64,000 nucleotides of DNA from positions 146,931 through 210,930 of the forward strand of contig NZ_MSCO01000002.1 of the NCBI RefSeq assembly GCF_002954705.1, in the 5' to 3' direction. Each line of letters starts with the position of its first letter. The stretch's first letter is position 1. The position numbers and the translations under genes were made by a program. Origin of the DNA: Aliivibrio sifiae. GTDB lineage: Bacteria; Pseudomonadota; Gammaproteobacteria; Enterobacterales; Vibrionaceae. Positions 44,916-56,898 of the stretch are shown here, one piece after another. The notes below the pieces were generated by a model. It did no database searches and was not told the DNA's origin. It was given only the letters and a program-made list of their open reading frames with translations.

Positions 44916-46879
44916 TCCGTCGTCCATTTTTAAGTTTACGTAAAGTATTTACTTATGTTTTGTTGATTACAACATTAGTCCCACTGCTGTTTATTAGCCA
45001 TTTTTTGACAAACAGTATTGGTGAAAAACTATTAAATCAAAAAGAACAAGAAATACAAAATGCGGTATCAACGATTGCTCAAGAGATCGTGGTTGAATTT
45101 GATCGCATTCAACAAAGCCTAAATTGGTTATCGCGTGATCGCTTTAATATTCAAGCACTTGATAACATTCTATATTCTAGCGTAGTGATGCATAACCTCA
45201 CCCGCTTTAGCGAACTATCAAGCTTAATTAATAGTGTTTATATATTAAATGATGAGTGGGAACCATTATATGACTTAAATGGACGCTCATATTATTTTGA
45301 AAACAGCAAATTACTGCAAGAGATCAGTGAAGATAAATCGATTTATGAGCAAGGATTAACGACAGCAAGATTTTACACAGAACCTAATTTAATTAAAGGA
45401 ATACCTACATCAAACGGCGTTGCTTTAGTGACTCCCATGCTACCTTATAACTTAGAAGGTTCTGGTCGTTATCGTGCTTCTGGTTATGTTGTGGTATTGA
45501 TTTCATTTAATACAATTGAAAAGCATTTCCAGCACTTTCTACTTAAAAATGAAAGTTTTAGCGTTAAAGAACACGTAGACGAAAATCTAGAAATAAATTC
45601 TGAAATCGATGACAGTGACAGCATTGAACGTTTGTTTGTGTTAAATAATCCGTTTTTTTCATCGCCATTAAAGTTAGATATAGCTTATCAATTTTCAGAT
45701 TTTTCTCGTTTAAAAGAGATGAAATCAACGTTAGTTGCATTGTTTACTGTGATTGGGTGGACATTGGTCACGGTTCTTTTTATCTCAATGGGGATTACTC
45801 GTTGGATATCAAAAGCTTTTCTTGAGATAGAGAAAACGATTGTTAGCTATGCATCAAATCAAGAACCGAAAGAAAAACAGTTTCAATTTACTGAATTCAA
45901 TCGCATGGCAATAGTGCTTAGTAAAATGAGAATAACGATTCAAAATCAACTGCTAGAATTAAAAAATACCAATGATGAACTTAATAAATCTCAAGAGTTA
46001 ATAGAGCGAAATAATGACAAGCTTTCTAGTTTTAACCAAGAGTTAGAAGTTCAAGTAACGAAACAGACTGCTCAACTTAGTGATGCGTTACTTAGAGAAG
46101 AGCAAAATAAGAACAACTTAGCAGCAGTAATAGAATTTGGCTCAATATATAAGACACTAAGTTACCGCGAGTTACCAAATAAAGTAGAGCAGCAGCTGCA
46201 ACAGCTTTTCCCTGACATTGATTGGCAGTTGAGGTTTAGAGCACTAGGAGAGTACTCAGGAATTGAAATATTATCGAGTAAGGATAAGTTGCTTGCAAGC
46301 TTGCGCTTTATATCTACACCTCAATTAGAGGAGCATCAGTTAGTATTTAAACTTTTTGTGAAGCAACTGTCGTCTTGGTTAGAGTTAGTGGATGTAGCAA
46401 GAAGTGATGGCTTATTAAAGTGTGGAAATAGAAAAGCGTTTGATGAAGATTTAGCACACTATCAAAAGCGTTACCGAGACACTGAGGCTGAGTGGAACTT
46501 TGGATTGTTCATCTTAGACGTGAATGGATTAAAAGCGGTTAATGACCAATATGGACATGATTTAGGTGATGAGTTGATCAGGGTAAGTAGTCGCCATATC
46601 TCAGAGTTATTAACACAAAATGAAACATTTTATCGCATAGGTGGAGATGAATTTGCTCTTTTGAAAAAAGGAATGACTTGGAAAGAATGTGCATCATTAG
46701 CTGAAAAGTTACAGTTACACCAAAAGAGCTTAGTTTTTTTTGACAGAGAGGGGACAAGCTATGAAGCTCATTACTCCCTAGGCTGGTCATGCTCGGATAC
46801 TACGGAACTATTTAAGATGTTTACCGTTGCTGATGAGCATATGTACCGAGAGAAGAAGGCTTATTATCTGAATGTCTAA
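44912..46879 (+). CDS. Membrane diguanylate cyclase (GGDEF), SBP-coupled
   Basis: This 655-residue inner-membrane protein has a first helix (about 14-32) and a large periplasmic sensory domain (about 33-270). A second helix (about 274-294) follows, then a coiled-coil region (about 345-395) and a cytosolic linker. The GGDEF domain (about 500-650) has an intact active-site motif YRIGGDEFALL. No RxxD inhibitory I-site is visible at the usual place before GGDEF, so product feedback may be weak. It would make c-di-GMP in response to the ligand presented by the overlapping solute-binding protein. No EAL domain is present, unlike MbaA. Confidence 0.85.
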   Translation: MIRRPFLSLRKVFTYVLLITTLVPLLFISHFLTNSIGEKLLNQKEQEIQNAVSTIAQEIVVEFDRIQQSLNWLSRDRFNIQALDNILYSSVVMHNLTRFSELSSLINSVYILNDEWEPLYDLNGRSYYFENSKLLQEISEDKSIYEQGLTTARFYTEPNLIKGIPTSNGVALVTPMLPYNLEGSGRYRASGYVVVLISFNTIEKHFQHFLLKNESFSVKEHVDENLEINSEIDDSDSIERLFVLNNPFFSSPLKLDIAYQFSDFSRLKEMKSTLVALFTVIGWTLVTVLFISMGITRWISKAFLEIEKTIVSYASNQEPKEKQFQFTEFNRMAIVLSKMRITIQNQLLELKNTNDELNKSQELIERNNDKLSSFNQELEVQVTKQTAQLSDALLREEQNKNNLAAVIEFGSIYKTLSYRELPNKVEQQLQQLFPDIDWQLRFRALGEYSGIEILSSKDKLLASLRFISTPQLEEHQLVFKLFVKQLSSWLELVDVARSDGLLKCGNRKAFDEDLAHYQKRYRDTEAEWNFGLFILDVNGLKAVNDQYGHDLGDELIRVSSRHISELLTQNETFYRIGGDEFALLKKGMTWKECASLAEKLQLHQKSLVFFDREGTSYEAHYSLGWSCSDTTELFKMFTVADEHMYREKKAYYLNV

Positions 46880-46951
46880 ACAGGTGGTTTGTTTTTATTA
46901 CGACGAGTGGATTGTAAAAAGTAGTAATAAAGATGCTACATTAAGAAGTAT

Positions 46952-47842
46952 TTACAACCATTTCTTAAGTGCTAGTTCTCTTGTAAACCACTCACATGCT
47001 TTGCCATCATTGCTTTTATGCCAGCCAATAAAGAGCGGGGGATTTACTCGTGGAACTGAACATTTTTTTTCAACTAAATCTCCAGAGTTGAGGTAAGGTT
47101 GAATTAAATGCCTTGGTAAAAATCCAGTTCCGACACCAGCTAATTGTGCCTGTATTTTTGCTTGCATAGTATGAAAACGAATGCGTTGTTTACTTTTAAA
47201 TAACCCTGTATCTCGAGTAGGTAATAAAAGTGCAGAATCAGAAACAATAATTGAAGGGTATTTAAGTAAATCATCAGCTTCAATGATTCGTTCTAATGAA
47301 GCTAATGGGTGGTGTTTAGCAACGGCAAAGAGAAAATCCACGCGTCCAATTTCGGTTATTTGATATTCGCCTTTTGGTAAGTGGTCAGAAACGCCAATTG
47401 CAATATCGGCACGGTTGCTGTGGAGAGCATCCCAGCCTCCACTGAGTGATTCTTCTGAAATGGTTATCTCAGTCTCTTGTTCTAATTTATTAAACCCAAT
47501 AATGGTCTCTAAGAGGGGATTAAGAGGCATAATCGTATCCCTTACTATTTTTATTTCTCTTTCCCAACCAGAAGTCAGTTGTTTCACTGCTGATTCAAGT
47601 CTATCCGTCGAAATTAAAATCTCTCTACCTTGCTCTAAGATTAGCTTACCTGCTGGGGTGAGATTTGCTTTTTGTTTTGAACGGTCAAATAGAGCAACAT
47701 CAAGATCTTCTTCGAGCTTTTTAATGGTGTAAGTGAGAGCCGATGGAACTTTAAATAATGATTCAGCAGCTGCTGCAAAGCTTCCTTTTCTGTCAATAGC
47801 ATCTAAGGCACGTAAAGCATCTAGGGTAATGAGGGAATTCAT
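46952..47842 (-). CDS. LysR-family transcriptional regulator
   Basis: This 296-residue LysR protein has a helix-turn-helix around SFAAAAESLFKVPSALTYTIK (about 17-37) and an effector domain (about 90-290). It is divergent from a DoxX gene 141 bp away, the common arrangement when a LysR protein controls its neighbour. The short region between holds only AT-rich promoter-like sequence. The effector is unknown. Confidence 0.85.
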   Translation of the reverse strand: MNSLITLDALRALDAIDRKGSFAAAAESLFKVPSALTYTIKKLEEDLDVALFDRSKQKANLTPAGKLILEQGREILISTDRLESAVKQLTSGWEREIKIVRDTIMPLNPLLETIIGFNKLEQETEITISEESLSGGWDALHSNRADIAIGVSDHLPKGEYQITEIGRVDFLFAVAKHHPLASLERIIEADDLLKYPSIIVSDSALLLPTRDTGLFKSKQRIRFHTMQAKIQAQLAGVGTGFLPRHLIQPYLNSGDLVEKKCSVPRVNPPLFIGWHKSNDGKACEWFTRELALKKWL

Positions 47843-47983
47843 GTATATCCTTATTTTGTGTATTCAAAAAAATTGAACTACTTGCTCAAATTGTTCCAAT
47901 TTTCTTTGAGGGTAACATATTTATACTAGCTCACAACTAGGGGGGGAAACCTCATACAAATATATTTGCTTTAGGACATTATT

Positions 47984-48430
47984 ATGAAACAAAAAATTGC
48001 ACAATTATTATCATCTAATGCTGGTTTTAGCACACTTGCTCTACGTATTCCTATTGGTATCATTTTTATGGCTCATGGTGCTCAAAAATTATTTGCATGG
48101 TTTGGTGGCTATGGCTTAGAAGGGACTGGTCAGTTTTTTGAATCGATAGGTTTGGCTCCTGGGATAGCAATGGCATTTTTGGCTGGTAGTGCTGAGTTTT
48201 TTGGTGGCTTATTTATCTTATTTGGTTTATTAACACGCCCTTCAGCATTTGTACTTGCATTTACAATGTTAATTGCCATTGTAAGCGTACACTTGTCTAA
48301 TGGTCTATTTATGTCTAATGGCGGTTATGAATTTGGTTTAGCGTTATTTGCAGCAAGTATATCATTAATGTTATCTGGATCTGGTAAAGTGGCGTTAGAT
48401 ATTTGGTTAAATAAACAAATAATTAAATAG
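47984..48430 (+). CDS. DoxX-family membrane protein
   Basis: This 148-residue protein has four hydrophobic segments and the DoxX motifs RIPIGIIFMAHGAQKLF (about 20-36) and AGSAEFFGGLFILFG (about 67-81). Members are linked to redox or thiol stress, and some act as quinone-linked subunits; the role here is unknown. It is probably controlled by the divergent LysR gene. It is a stand-alone gene followed by a long AT-rich gap. Confidence 0.85.
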   Translation: MKQKIAQLLSSNAGFSTLALRIPIGIIFMAHGAQKLFAWFGGYGLEGTGQFFESIGLAPGIAMAFLAGSAEFFGGLFILFGLLTRPSAFVLAFTMLIAIVSVHLSNGLFMSNGGYEFGLALFAASISLMLSGSGKVALDIWLNKQIIK

Positions 48431-48665
48431 ACTAACTTATTCAGTAAATTCTTCCCTATGCAATTATTGATCCTATCGATAAGTAATTAAAAATCATATA
48501 CAGATTTTGTATGTATTTATTGTTATTGATAGGTATCATAGCTAAATTTGGCTTTTATTTTATTTTATTATTATATTTGTTCTATATTTCTTATTGACCT
48601 TATTGTTATTTACTTTTTGTTTGGGTAGTCTTTACTTACTTATTAATGAAAATGTTAAATTATTT

Positions 48666-50552
48666 ATGAAAACGTTAAAAGGGAAATTAATGCTTATTTT
48701 TATAAGCATGAGTGTTGTGGTTTGCTTTGGATTATCAGGGTTTGGATATTTCAATTTTAAAGAAGAAAGTCTTTCTTCTTACAATCGAACAATGACAGAG
48801 AAAACAGATTTAATTTCAACGAATTTAACATCAAAAATAACCGAGTATTTTAATATAATAAATTCAATTTATCTTGATGTTGACTCTAGTGGAAGATTGG
48901 TTGATATTGATAGAACATCAAATATATTATCTAATATTAACAATGAGTTGGGTGTTTTTGATAATATATTTTATGCAGATAAAACTGGTTTGACGGTTTC
49001 TTCTGATGGAAAAGGTATAATTCCTAATTTCAATGGTAAATCGAGTGAATGGTATAAAAGAGTTTTTTCTGGTGAAAATAAAGTAATTACTGATGTTTAT
49101 ACTGATACTGAGAATGATCAAGTTTTTTCTTTCGCTATACCAGTTAAACGAAATAACCAAATTGTTGGTGTTCTTGCTGCATCCGTTCCTCTTTCTATTT
49201 TTTCTGATTTTATTCGCGAGTTAACGAATAGTAATCAAGTTTATGTATATAGAAAAGATGGTTATATTTTATCATCAAAAAAGTCAGAATATATCGGTAA
49301 AAACATGCATGATGTGAGACCTCAATATTCTGTTTTATCACCAACTAATAGAACAATGACTTACGATTCTTATAGTCAGGACGATACTATTTATGTCGTT
49401 TCATCTGTAGAAAAAAGTCAAAATTGGATGGTGGCATCATTTGAATATAATGAGGTTATTCTTGAACCAAGTAATAACACCTTATTTATTTCTATGTTGA
49501 TCACTTTGGTGTCTATTGCATTATTTTCTTCTATTATCTATAAGGTAATTATGGATTATATATATAAGCCATTAGGTGGAGAACCAGAACATATTGAACA
49601 TATTATCAAGTGTATTTCTCAGGGTGATTTAAGTATGGAGTTAACTTCATCTAGCAAGAATACGGGGATTTATGCTAGTGCGGTTGTTATGATACAAGAG
49701 TTAAAGCGTGTAATTGAAGGTAGCCATCAGATATCTGAAAATGTCTCGACGGCTTCAACTGAACTTGCTTCTGTGATGACGCAATCTGAAGTGAATGCTC
49801 AACAAGAGACTGCACAAATAGAGCAGATAGCAACGGCAGTAAGCGAGTTATCGAGTACCGCTTCTGAGGTGAGTATAAATGCTTCTAATGCTGAGGGTGC
49901 TGCAAGTGCTGCTCAGAGTAATGTAGCCTTAGGACATGAAGCGTTATCTAGTTCTACAGCAATAGCGGCTAAGATTAGCTCATCAGTAGAAGATTCAGTG
50001 GTAATTGTTAATCAACTAAAAGAATACTCAACAGAAATTGGTGGGGTTATTGATGTTATTAATAGTATTTCTGAGCAAACCAATTTACTAGCGTTAAATG
50101 CGGCAATTGAAGCGGCAAGAGCAGGGGAGCAAGGTCGTGGCTTTGCTGTTGTTGCTGATGAGGTTCGTTCTTTAGCTGGAAAGACACAACAATCTACGGT
50201 TGATATTCAAGAGATTATAGCTAAGTTGCAAGAGCAATCAGATAAAGCTGATATCTATATGAGATCGAATGCTCAATTACTGAACGAGTCACAAGTGGTT
50301 GCAGAGAAGGTTGCAAGTGCATTTACGGGAATTGCGAGTTCTGTTACTGACATTTCAGACATGAATACATTGGTTGCTGCAGCATCAGAAGAGCAATCGA
50401 GTGTGACGAATGAAATTGCACAAAATATCAATATTGCCTCTGAATTAGTGACTCAAAATGTGAGTGGTATTTATCAAAGTGCGAAAGCAAGTGAGGAATT
50501 GTCGGAATTATCGATAAGGCAAAAAGATATCCTTTCCTTTTTTAAAATTTAG
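48666..50552 (+). CDS. Methyl-accepting chemotaxis protein with dCACHE sensor
   Basis: This 628-residue chemoreceptor has a membrane helix (about 8-28) and a periplasmic dCACHE-type domain (about 35-275; [18 protein letters not shown]). A second helix (about 278-300) leads to a HAMP-like region and a long methyl-accepting coiled coil whose hairpin tip is [18 protein letters not shown] (about 486-503). The C-terminus has no CheR/CheB pentapeptide. The ATG at 48666 is chosen because membrane topology begins there; an upstream TTG would add a second hydrophobic stretch. It gives the cell a taxis response to a small ligand, often an amino acid or organic acid for dCACHE. Confidence 0.9.
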   Translation: MKTLKGKLMLIFISMSVVVCFGLSGFGYFNFKEESLSSYNRTMTEKTDLISTNLTSKITEYFNIINSIYLDVDSSGRLVDIDRTSNILSNINNELGVFDNIFYADKTGLTVSSDGKGIIPNFNGKSSEWYKRVFSGENKVITDVYTDTENDQVFSFAIPVKRNNQIVGVLAASVPLSIFSDFIRELTNSNQVYVYRKDGYILSSKKSEYIGKNMHDVRPQYSVLSPTNRTMTYDSYSQDDTIYVVSSVEKSQNWMVASFEYNEVILEPSNNTLFISMLITLVSIALFSSIIYKVIMDYIYKPLGGEPEHIEHIIKCISQGDLSMELTSSSKNTGIYASAVVMIQELKRVIEGSHQISENVSTASTELASVMTQSEVNAQQETAQIEQIATAVSELSSTASEVSINASNAEGAASAAQSNVALGHEALSSSTAIAAKISSSVEDSVVIVNQLKEYSTEIGGVIDVINSISEQTNLLALNAAIEAARAGEQGRGFAVVADEVRSLAGKTQQSTVDIQEIIAKLQEQSDKADIYMRSNAQLLNESQVVAEKVASAFTGIASSVTDISDMNTLVAAASEEQSSVTNEIAQNINIASELVTQNVSGIYQSAKASEELSELSIRQKDILSFFKI

Positions 50553-50587
50553 CATTAATCCGGTATTTCTGTACTGTAAGTAATATC

Positions 50588-50615
50588 AAGTCACCCAATA
50601 TAAGGGTGACTTTTT
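50588..50615. terminator. Terminator between MCP and DUF3332 genes (convergent)
   Basis: AAGTCACCC and GGGTGACTT form a 9-bp stem around AATATAA, followed by TTTTTC. Confidence 0.8.
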
Positions 50616-50633
50616 CACTTTAAATTATCACTC

Positions 50634-51167
50634 TTAACTCTCTTGTAGATATTCTAATCGGGCGATAGTTGTTTGAGAAATAAGCTCCCCATCAATATAG
50701 TAATTTACATTTTTACCATCACGTATCCCTCGCAAAATTCCTGTTTCTCCTGTGTTATAGGTGATGTTCATTTGAATGGTATTATTGTCAATCTTTTTCA
50801 TTTCACCAGTAGAAATAGTTCTTTGGTTTACCAATGGGTCAATAGGCGCATTACGCAATGATGGGTCTAATTCATCATTTACTTTAAAATGAATGTCTGT
50901 TTTTGAATCAAAAATATGTGGACGACCAGAGATTGGATTTTTACCTGTCCAAAATTCTAATGAGTTAAATACAACATAATCAACCGCAGTTGTAATTCCG
51001 TAAACTGGTGCAAGAAGTAAATTTACCCCAACTCTAGCATAGCGGTTATCAACCACCTCAACATTGAATTTCATTACTTTCCCTGTTACTGCGTTGCTAC
51101 CAATACAACCTGTTAATGTTGTCGCTAGAATAATAATGCCTGCAGTTTTAATAAATGTTTTTTTCAT
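50634..51167 (-). CDS. DUF3332 lipoprotein
   Basis: This 177-residue protein has a lipoprotein signal with lipobox LTGC (Cys21), so it is anchored to a membrane on the periplasmic side. The rest matches the DUF3332 family common in vibrios (RYARVGVNLLLAPVYGITTAVDYVVFNSLEFWTGKNP region, seen in pieces). No catalytic motif is present. It is a single gene, convergent with the chemoreceptor and divergent from the HD-GYP regulator. The function is unknown. Confidence 0.75.
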   Translation of the reverse strand: MKKTFIKTAGIIILATTLTGCIGSNAVTGKVMKFNVEVVDNRYARVGVNLLLAPVYGITTAVDYVVFNSLEFWTGKNPISGRPHIFDSKTDIHFKVNDELDPSLRNAPIDPLVNQRTISTGEMKKIDNNTIQMNITYNTGETGILRGIRDGKNVNYYIDGELISQTTIARLEYLQES

Positions 51168-51404
51168 AATTGAGACCCAAAAAGTAAGTAATCAGTGATG
51201 TGTTTTCTTGGCACTATTATGCTTTTCGTTACAGAAGAATACTTACCATTTTGTGCCAGATAATATTTATCGGATGTATATTTCAAATAAATACTGGTTC
51301 TGAATGTTTGCTCAAAGGGTAATAAACACGAAAGAAATTAATGATTATTACTGATATGTCTTCTATATTTAATTAATAGGTAGGGCAATATTTTTTGGAG
51401 AATT

Positions 51405-52427
51405 ATGGAAGATAAACCAATTATACTTGTTGTTGATGACAGTCCCGATAATGTTGATGTACTGACAGGGATTCTAGGTTCAAACTATCAAGTAAGAGTT
51501 GCTATTAATGGTCCGCTCGCGATTAAGCTTGCAGAGAAAAAGCCACAACCAGAATTGATCTTATTGGATATAATGATGCCAGTGATGGATGGTTATCAAG
51601 TATGTAAGGTATTAAAATCTCAACCTCAAACTCGTCATATTCCTGTTATTTTTGTGACTTCAAAAATATCATCACAAGATGAGCTCAGAGGGCTAGAATG
51701 TGGTGCGGTTGACTATATCTCAAAACCTATTACACCTGCGGTAACATTACAACGCGTTAAAACTCAACTGAGTTTATATAATCAACAGCGATCTCTTTAC
51801 TATAAAGTGAAAGAACAAACAAAAGAAATTAATCGAGGGCAACTTGAAACATTATCTAGCCTGGGTCGTGCCGCCGAATACAAAGATAACGAGACAGGAA
51901 TGCACGTAAAAAGAATGGGATATTCTTGTTATGTACTAGCAAAAGCTTTTGGATTGAGTGAGGAAGAGTCTGAAAGATTAAGAAGTGCAGCGCCAATGCA
52001 TGATGTAGGAAAAATTGGGATCCCAGATTCAATTTTGTTAAAACCGGGTAGGTTAACTGTCGAAGAATTTGAGGTGATGAAACAGCATGTGGATATTGGC
52101 GTTGAGATCCTAGGTAAAGAAAGCACTTCACTATTAATGCAAATGGCAATTGATGTCGCAAAAAATCATCATGAGAAATGGGATGGTTCAGGATATCCAC
52201 GAGGAACTGCTGGACGTAATATCCCTTTAGTCGGGAGAATATCTACTATTGCTGATGTTTTTGATGCATTAATATCCGAGAGACCTTATAAAAAAGCATG
52301 GAGTATTGAAGACGCCGTCGCTCTATTGAAAGAAGAGAAAGGAAAGCACTTTGATCCTGAACTTGTCGATTTGTTTTTGGCTAATTTACCCCAGATTATA
52401 GAGTATAAACAGAAGTTTAGAGATTAA
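51405..52427 (+). CDS. HD-GYP response regulator (c-di-GMP phosphodiesterase)
   Basis: This 340-residue protein has a receiver domain (VVDDSPDN and phospho-Asp in LLDIMMP, about 50) followed by an HD-GYP hydrolase. The metal-binding HD is in [11 protein letters not shown] (about 201-211) and the GYP motif in [13 protein letters not shown] (about 255-267). It breaks c-di-GMP to GMP when phosphorylated. It is followed after 10 bases by a giant hybrid kinase in the same operon, its likely phosphate source. All catalytic residues appear intact. Confidence 0.92.
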   Translation: MEDKPIILVVDDSPDNVDVLTGILGSNYQVRVAINGPLAIKLAEKKPQPELILLDIMMPVMDGYQVCKVLKSQPQTRHIPVIFVTSKISSQDELRGLECGAVDYISKPITPAVTLQRVKTQLSLYNQQRSLYYKVKEQTKEINRGQLETLSSLGRAAEYKDNETGMHVKRMGYSCYVLAKAFGLSEEESERLRSAAPMHDVGKIGIPDSILLKPGRLTVEEFEVMKQHVDIGVEILGKESTSLLMQMAIDVAKNHHEKWDGSGYPRGTAGRNIPLVGRISTIADVFDALISERPYKKAWSIEDAVALLKEEKGKHFDPELVDLFLANLPQIIEYKQKFRD

Positions 52428-52437
52428 GGAAGGAAGC

Positions 52438-55400
52438 ATGATTAGGATAATTATTTTATTATTTACTCTAATGAGTTGTAATGCTTTGTCTGAAAATAAA
52501 ATGTCTCTGACAGAAAGTGAAAATAAATGGCTTGAGTATAATCCGACCATTACTATTGTCGTATTATCAGATAATTATCCTTATTCCTATTTTGATAATG
52601 CTCATAAATTAAAAGGGATAATAAAAGAATATGCTGAACTTCTACGTATTTCTTATGATTTAAATATACGATTCCTTAGAGTTAATACACGTGAAGAAGC
52701 TAATAAAGCATTATTAAATAATTTAGGGGATGTTTATTTATTTGGTCGAGGCGAGCAAGCTCAATGGTTAGATGTAAATAGCAGTATATCGTATCTTCCT
52801 TTTCAACATTCTTTGATTACGTTATCTCAAAGAGCTAGTTTTAATAGGATAGATCAGATACTTAATCTTAAAATCGCTTTGATTAGAGGTGAAAGCAAAC
52901 CTGATTGGAAAACACCAAATACTCATTTTTTTCATTACTATCCTACTCAGTTAGAAGCATTGAAAGCCCTAAAGGAAGGGGAAGTAGATACCGTCTATAC
53001 CGAGCCTATTTCGGGAATGGATACTGCTCAGCGCTATTATCTAAATGATGAATTTAAAGTAAATAGTGTTGTAGCCCGATGGCAGAATTCCGAAGCATCT
53101 ATGCTAGTTGTTAAGAGTAAGCCTATATTGCTCTCTCTTATAAATAAAATGCTTACTAACTTAGAAGATGATAAAAAAAATCATATATTTAAAGAGTATT
53201 TTAGCCATAGCAAACATCGAGTGCCTTTGTCTGGTATTTTTGGGTATGGGAACCCACCATATATGTATGCAGAAAGTCCATCTGTAGGGCTTGAGTTTAG
53301 TTTGATTCAAAAATTGCTAAACGATATGGGTTATAAAGTTGGTGACGTATCACGTTTACCTCTTTCAGTTCGGCAGAATATTCTTACCACTCACTCTAAT
53401 ATCGCATTTATTTCGGGAATTACAAGTAAGCAGTCACTTGACCACTTTTATAGCGAGTCATTAATTGAATTAGAATATATTCCTGTTAGTTATGCATCTA
53501 ATAAAATAGATCTTAGTAAGAATCGAAAAGATCTTATAGTAGGTTCCTTATTACAAGAAGGGAGCTCTCCAAGTCGTTTAGCTTTATTAGAGATAAATAA
53601 GTCATTAAAATCAAAAGAAAATAAGGTTTATTCTAACCTTTCTGATGCTTTTTTGGATTTAGAAGATAAAACTATTGATATATTAGTTATTGAACGACGA
53701 GTTTTAGAGTGGTACCTATCAAGTCAATTAGGTATGACCTTATCAGATATACATGTTCATCGTAATATTTCATATATATCTCCAATTTATGTTGAATTTA
53801 ATAACGAAAAAATCAGAGATAGATTTAATGCAGCACTTTCTCATCTTCGTCAGGATGATGACCATTATGAGGATTTTATTAATGAGCGAGTTTATGCAGA
53901 CTATACCAATGCTTTGAAAAAAGCGGATATTTTATCTCAAATCGCGGCTTATTTATTAGTTCATGATGATATTGAAAAATTTGAAGGTATTGTTACCATC
54001 TTTGATATTAGAGAAGCTCTTAAAAAAATAGAAATATTTACTGAAACATCCATAGAGCCAATTAAGGTATTTAATTTTTATCATCAAAATGATGGTAATA
54101 AAGAGGAGTTGAACTATTCATATGTTGAGTTAGCGGCTAATTATCGATCTCAGATAAGGACCTCAAAAGTTGGAAAGGTTAAGTATTATTATTATGGAAA
54201 TAAAATAAGAAAAGGGTATATTTATATGCCATCCCTGCAATTATTTGAATACTTACCTCCTCCGCTTTTTTCTTATATTTCAAAGTTATATAAAGATAAT
54301 GGTTTTCACGGACAGTTATTAAATTTATCTCCGAAGGAGTTGGCATGGATCAAAAATAAAAAACAAGTATTTATAGGCATTGATCCTTCAGCTATGCCTT
54401 ATGAGTTTATAGATAATAAAAAAAATTACACTGGTATCATTAATGATTTTTTGCAGTTAATTCAGAATAAAACGGGTCTTAAGATTATCCCAAAAGTTGT
54501 AGATAGTTGGACTGAAACAAAAGATCTCATTTCTCAAGAGAAGGTAGAGTTAGTTTCAGCTGCAGTAGAAAACAATACATTAAGTTATTCTTATCATCCA
54601 GTAGATCCTCTTTTTTCAAATAAACTTGCTCTTGCTTCTAATCTTGATGTTCACAGTGTTGAGTTAAGTGATATAACGAATTGGACGATAGGTATTTTGC
54701 GTAATGGGGCAAATACGCCAGAAATTTTAAAAAGATACCCAAATATTAGTTGGGTGCTCGTTGATAATACAGAAGAAGGACTTGAGCTTGTTAATAATGA
54801 AGAAGTTATGGGGGTCATTGATACCGTTCATGTTCTAAATTATTTAATTTCAACTAATGAGTATCAAAGTATTGATCTTGTTGGTCGCCTTGAGCAAAAA
54901 ATAAGTCCTACTTTTCACGTATTAGATTCTGAGCCTGAACTATATTCAATTATTAATAATGTAGTAAGTTCAATTTCTGAACAAGAAAAAAAACGTATTT
55001 TACTTAAATGGAGTGCTCCAAAGTTAATAGAAAAAGTAGATTATGAATTAGTATATACCATTGGTTTTTCCTCCACCTTTATTCTTATTGCGATTTTTAT
55101 TTGGAGTCGAAAATTAAGGAAGCTTAATATTCAACTCGAAATTGCAAAGAAAACAGCTGATGAGGCCAGTAAAGCAAAATCTGATTTTTTGGCGAATATG
55201 AGTCATGAAATACGAACACCAATGAATGCTATTCTAGGGATGTCTTATCTCGCTTTGCAAGAGGTTGAGAAGCCGATAGTCGCTAACTATATTAGAAAGG
55301 TTCACCGTTCGGCTGAATCTTTATTGTTGATTATTAATGATATTCTAGATTTATCAAAAATTGAAGCTGGTCAATTACAATTAGAATCCATCCCTTTTTT

Positions 55401-56898
55401 ATTATCAGATACGCTAGATGACGTAAATGATATTTTATCTATTAAGGCACAAGAGAAGGGGCTTGTACTTGAGATAATATTAGACGAAGCCTTGAGTATG
55501 ACACTAATAGGAGACCCCCTAAGGTTATATCAAGTCATCCTAAACTTAGCAGGAAATGCCGTTAAGTTTACCCCTGAAGGCAAAGTGATTATTTACCTTT
55601 CAGCTATTAAGTCAACCGATACAGATGCTACGTTTGTCGTTCGGATTATTGATTCAGGAATAGGCATGACTCCTTCACAAGTTGATGATTTATTTACCGC
55701 TTTTTCTCAAGCTGATAGTTCGACAACAAGACGTTTTGGTGGAACAGGGTTAGGCTTAAACATTAGCCAAAATTTGGTTTCCTCAATGGGAGGACTCATT
55801 GAAGTAAGAAGTGAGTTAGGTAAAGGTAGCGAATTTTATTTTAAATTAACATTGTTAAAAAGCTTAACGCAAATAAAGCCGAAAAATCATGACGATGGGA
55901 AACGCGCTGTTGTTGAGTTTGAAGGGCAAAGTGTATTACTCGTTGAAGATAATGAGTTTAACCAAGAGGTTGCGACGGCGATGTTAACGAAATTGAATTT
56001 ACGTGTTGATGTTGCAAATCATGGAGAAGAGGCTCTGGAGTATATTGATAATTATACTTATGCATTGGTTTTAATGGATCTTCAGATGCCAATAATGGAT
56101 GGCTACCAAGCGACAGAAGCAATCCGTAAAAGAAATATAACAACGCCTATTATTGCCCTTTCTGCTAATGTGTTACCAGAAATAAAGCACAAAGCAATGT
56201 TGTGTGGTTTTATTAGTTTTATCGAGAAACCGATTGTGTTTGATAAACTAGCGATACATATTGCTAATGCTTTTGATGGGTTACCATTGGATATGTCTTT
56301 TACTTCAACGTCTTCGGGTCATGAGCAATCTCACTATAAGTCTACATTCTCTAAAGATGATGCAATGCTGTACAGCAATAATGATCCTGATTTATTACAG
56401 CGCTTAATTAAACGCTATATGGAAACCGCTGAGCTAATGTTGGGTGATCTTCAATCTGCTTTGAAACAAAGTGATATGGGGTTACTTGAGCGTACTGCAC
56501 ATACATTGAAAAGTATGACTGCAAATTTAGGTGGTCGTAAGCTTGCTGCACTTTTACAGCAAGTTGAATCAAGCGCAACTTATAGTAGTAAGAGTGATAT
56601 TGTGGAACTACTTACGCAGAGTGATGCTGAGTATTTATTATTCTTTGAGCAATTATCTTTGCTGGCGACAGGAAGTGCTCAAAAAGAGAAAACTACGATA
56701 AGTAGACAAGAATTACAGGATCTGAAAAATAAAGTAGAAGAATATGATAGTAATGCTTTAGATTTAGCCACTCATCTTTTTCCTGAACAAGTCAATTTAG
56801 ATTGCGATGAGCAACAATTAATTAAGGCGTTACAAGCGTATGATTTTGATCGTGCTCTAACGATTATTAATCGTATGTTACCTTCATCTTTGCCGTAA
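52438..56898 (+). CDS. BvgS-like hybrid sensor kinase with three periplasmic binding domains
   Basis: This 1486-residue sensor has a signal peptide ([15 protein letters not shown]) and three tandem PBPb-type domains (about 35-250, 260-490 and 645-865; the third opens with [17 protein letters not shown]). A membrane helix lies at about 872-892. The HisKA site is His923 in [14 protein letters not shown], followed by an HATPase (GTGLGLNIS). A receiver (phospho-Asp1214 in [11 protein letters not shown]) and a C-terminal Hpt (His1355 in [10 protein letters not shown]) complete it. This is the full BvgS-type relay except that BvgS has two sensory domains. It sits 10 bases after the HD-GYP regulator, so the relay probably ends on that protein and lowers c-di-GMP. 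Confidence 0.9.
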   Translation: MIRIIILLFTLMSCNALSENKMSLTESENKWLEYNPTITIVVLSDNYPYSYFDNAHKLKGIIKEYAELLRISYDLNIRFLRVNTREEANKALLNNLGDVYLFGRGEQAQWLDVNSSISYLPFQHSLITLSQRASFNRIDQILNLKIALIRGESKPDWKTPNTHFFHYYPTQLEALKALKEGEVDTVYTEPISGMDTAQRYYLNDEFKVNSVVARWQNSEASMLVVKSKPILLSLINKMLTNLEDDKKNHIFKEYFSHSKHRVPLSGIFGYGNPPYMYAESPSVGLEFSLIQKLLNDMGYKVGDVSRLPLSVRQNILTTHSNIAFISGITSKQSLDHFYSESLIELEYIPVSYASNKIDLSKNRKDLIVGSLLQEGSSPSRLALLEINKSLKSKENKVYSNLSDAFLDLEDKTIDILVIERRVLEWYLSSQLGMTLSDIHVHRNISYISPIYVEFNNEKIRDRFNAALSHLRQDDDHYEDFINERVYADYTNALKKADILSQIAAYLLVHDDIEKFEGIVTIFDIREALKKIEIFTETSIEPIKVFNFYHQNDGNKEELNYSYVELAANYRSQIRTSKVGKVKYYYYGNKIRKGYIYMPSLQLFEYLPPPLFSYISKLYKDNGFHGQLLNLSPKELAWIKNKKQVFIGIDPSAMPYEFIDNKKNYTGIINDFLQLIQNKTGLKIIPKVVDSWTETKDLISQEKVELVSAAVENNTLSYSYHPVDPLFSNKLALASNLDVHSVELSDITNWTIGILRNGANTPEILKRYPNISWVLVDNTEEGLELVNNEEVMGVIDTVHVLNYLISTNEYQSIDLVGRLEQKISPTFHVLDSEPELYSIINNVVSSISEQEKKRILLKWSAPKLIEKVDYELVYTIGFSSTFILIAIFIWSRKLRKLNIQLEIAKKTADEASKAKSDFLANMSHEIRTPMNAILGMSYLALQEVEKPIVANYIRKVHRSAESLLLIINDILDLSKIEAGQLQLESIPFLLSDTLDDVNDILSIKAQEKGLVLEIILDEALSMTLIGDPLRLYQVILNLAGNAVKFTPEGKVIIYLSAIKSTDTDATFVVRIIDSGIGMTPSQVDDLFTAFSQADSSTTRRFGGTGLGLNISQNLVSSMGGLIEVRSELGKGSEFYFKLTLLKSLTQIKPKNHDDGKRAVVEFEGQSVLLVEDNEFNQEVATAMLTKLNLRVDVANHGEEALEYIDNYTYALVLMDLQMPIMDGYQATEAIRKRNITTPIIALSANVLPEIKHKAMLCGFISFIEKPIVFDKLAIHIANAFDGLPLDMSFTSTSSGHEQSHYKSTFSKDDAMLYSNNDPDLLQRLIKRYMETAELMLGDLQSALKQSDMGLLERTAHTLKSMTANLGGRKLAALLQQVESSATYSSKSDIVELLTQSDAEYLLFFEQLSLLATGSAQKEKTTISRQELQDLKNKVEEYDSNALDLATHLFPEQVNLDCDEQQLIKALQAYDFDRALTIINRMLPSSLP

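Noticed and set aside
46880..46951. Plus-strand reading frame continuing after the diguanylate cyclase
   Set aside because: It runs opposite to the LysR gene end in a different frame and has no ribosome site of its own.
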